Positions 5,142-5,891 of a DNA stretch of 5,891 nucleotides are shown here, piece after piece. This DNA comes from Candidatus Bathyarchaeota archaeon. Lineage in GTDB: Archaea; Thermoproteota; Bathyarchaeia; Bathyarchaeales; DTEX01. The notes under the pieces were generated by a model that was not told the origin of the DNA, searched no databases, and saw nothing but the letters and a program-made list of their open reading frames with translations. The translations under genes and the position numbers were made by a program. The DNA lies in contig PIYJ01000089.1 of the NCBI GenBank assembly GCA_003601725.1, forward strand, positions 1 to 5,891. Direction: 5' to 3'. The first letter of the stretch is position 1, and the number at the start of each line of letters is the position of its first letter.

Positions 5142-5891
5142 ATGAGGCGCATGCTACGTAATTCTTTAACTATTCCATCTACGACTAAGCCAATCTCCTC
5201 TGGAGATAGCTCCCTAGGCCTCCTGTCGTGAAATGGGAGATCCTCAGCGATCTTAACAGCCTCTCTGCTCGAGAGTCTGAATCTACTGAAGAATGGGATA
5301 AGCGCGTTTCTAAGCTTTTTATTTCTCTGTGTAAAGATCACATTCACAACATCAAAGAATAACTTTTCGTCAGTCACATTGAAAGGAGGCTTTCTAGGCT
5401 TTAAACGGACTATTAAAGAATCGACTTTAGGCTGCGGCCAGAAAGACTCTTTAGGAACGGCTCCTAGGATCTCAACCTCAGCCCTGTAATAGGTTGCTAC
5501 GGTGAGTCTGCCATAATCGCGAGATCCTGGAGACGCCGTAAGTCGTCTCGCAAATTCCTCCTGGAACGATAAGATTGCCTGTTCAAAACACTTGTTCAGA
5601 AGCCAGAAATGTAGAGGGGAAGATATTGAGTACGGCGGGGTTGACACGACTTTATTGAATCGTGGAATCTTAACTTTCATGACGTCTCCATGTATAATCG
5701 TCACGTTATCGTATGGTCTTAGCCTCCTCTTCAACGCCCTAACTAGTCTGCCATCGATCTCTACTGCTAGGACCCGACCAGCCTTTTCGGCGAGTCTTTC
5801 AGTTAAGAAGCCAAGCCCAGCTCCAACTTCGAGAACCACATCTTCACTATTTAAGGAGGCATAGTAGACCATCTCCTGCAGGATACTATCA
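5138..5891 (-). CDS. ksgA: 16S rRNA adenine dimethyltransferase KsgA/Dim1 (N-terminus outside window)
   Basis: KsgA/Dim1 makes N6,N6-dimethyladenines at two adjacent bases near the 3' end of 16S rRNA during small-subunit maturation, using S-adenosylmethionine. The frame is open to the right edge: residues D-S-I-L-Q-E precede the Met at 5872, which matches the family's D-x-x-V/I-L-x-x-M segment after QHFLVD, so that Met is internal and only about 10-25 residues are missing. Counting from it: motif I VLEVGAGLG (13-21), AVEID (36-40), HGDVMKV (51-57), motif IV at 77-81, EEFARRL followed by PGSRDYGRL, the FWPQPKVDSLIVRL segment, and TQRNKKLRNAL in the C-terminal helical domain. Motif IV reads S-TPPY where the family normally has S-NLPY, so the Asn that contacts the target adenine is Thr here. 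The rest is well conserved, so it is unlikely to be a decaying gene. The SudB-like gene follows after 62 bases. Confidence 0.93.
   Translation of the reverse strand, partial: DSILQEMVYYASLNSEDVVLEVGAGLGFLTERLAEKAGRVLAVEIDGRLVRALKRRLRPYDNVTIIHGDVMKVKIPRFNKVVSTPPYSISSPLHFWLLNKCFEQAILSFQEEFARRLTASPGSRDYGRLTVATYYRAEVEILGAVPKESFWPQPKVDSLIVRLKPRKPPFNVTDEKLFFDVVNVIFTQRNKKLRNALIPFFSRFRLSSREAVKIAEDLPFHDRRPRELSPEEIGLVVDGIVKELRSMRLI

Overview
The window looks like ordinary archaeal chromosome. It holds eight genes in two converging groups. The best lineage clue is a 64-residue homologue of the archaeal/eukaryotic ribosomal protein L38e, which bacteria lack. Short AT-rich TATA-like promoters, GGTG/GGAGG-type ribosome binding sites, frequent AGA/AGG arginine codons and a KsgA/Dim1-type enzyme agree with this. 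A member of the TACK group (Crenarchaeota/Korarchaeota/Bathyarchaeia-like) is my best guess, but the exact lineage cannot be fixed from this stretch.

Plus strand, 1-2810: the 3' part of a compact histidine operon in the order hisB (C-terminal part only), hisH, hisA, hisF, hisI. Gaps are 0-15 bases, with hisI overlapping hisF by 4. HisH and HisF together form imidazole glycerol phosphate synthase. HisI and HisA supply its substrate, and HisB acts on its product. HisE is not fused to HisI, so that step must be encoded elsewhere. After a 62-base promoter-like gap comes a separate plus-strand gene for an M19 (renal dipeptidase-type) zinc peptidase, 2873-3835.

Minus strand, 5891-3863, read right to left: a KsgA/Dim1 16S rRNA adenine dimethyltransferase cut by the right edge, an NfnA/SudB-type FAD/NAD/[2Fe-2S] oxidoreductase subunit, and the L38e gene. 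The two groups converge at 3836-3862 with only 27 bases between stop codons.

Points worth a second look: hisH has no ATG, GTG or TTG in its N-terminal region and seems to start at a non-AUG codon (ATC at 299), just after a slippery-looking A AAG GGG at the end of hisB. A 60-base imperfect inverted repeat fills the ksgA-sudB gap. KsgA carries TPPY where the family's catalytic motif IV is normally NLPY. The SudB-like gene stands without its usual large-subunit partner. A 7-bp inverted repeat overlaps the dipeptidase promoter. I see no mobile element, CRISPR array, tRNA or rRNA gene, and no gene-free stretch above 300 bases. No obviously new multi-gene system is visible.
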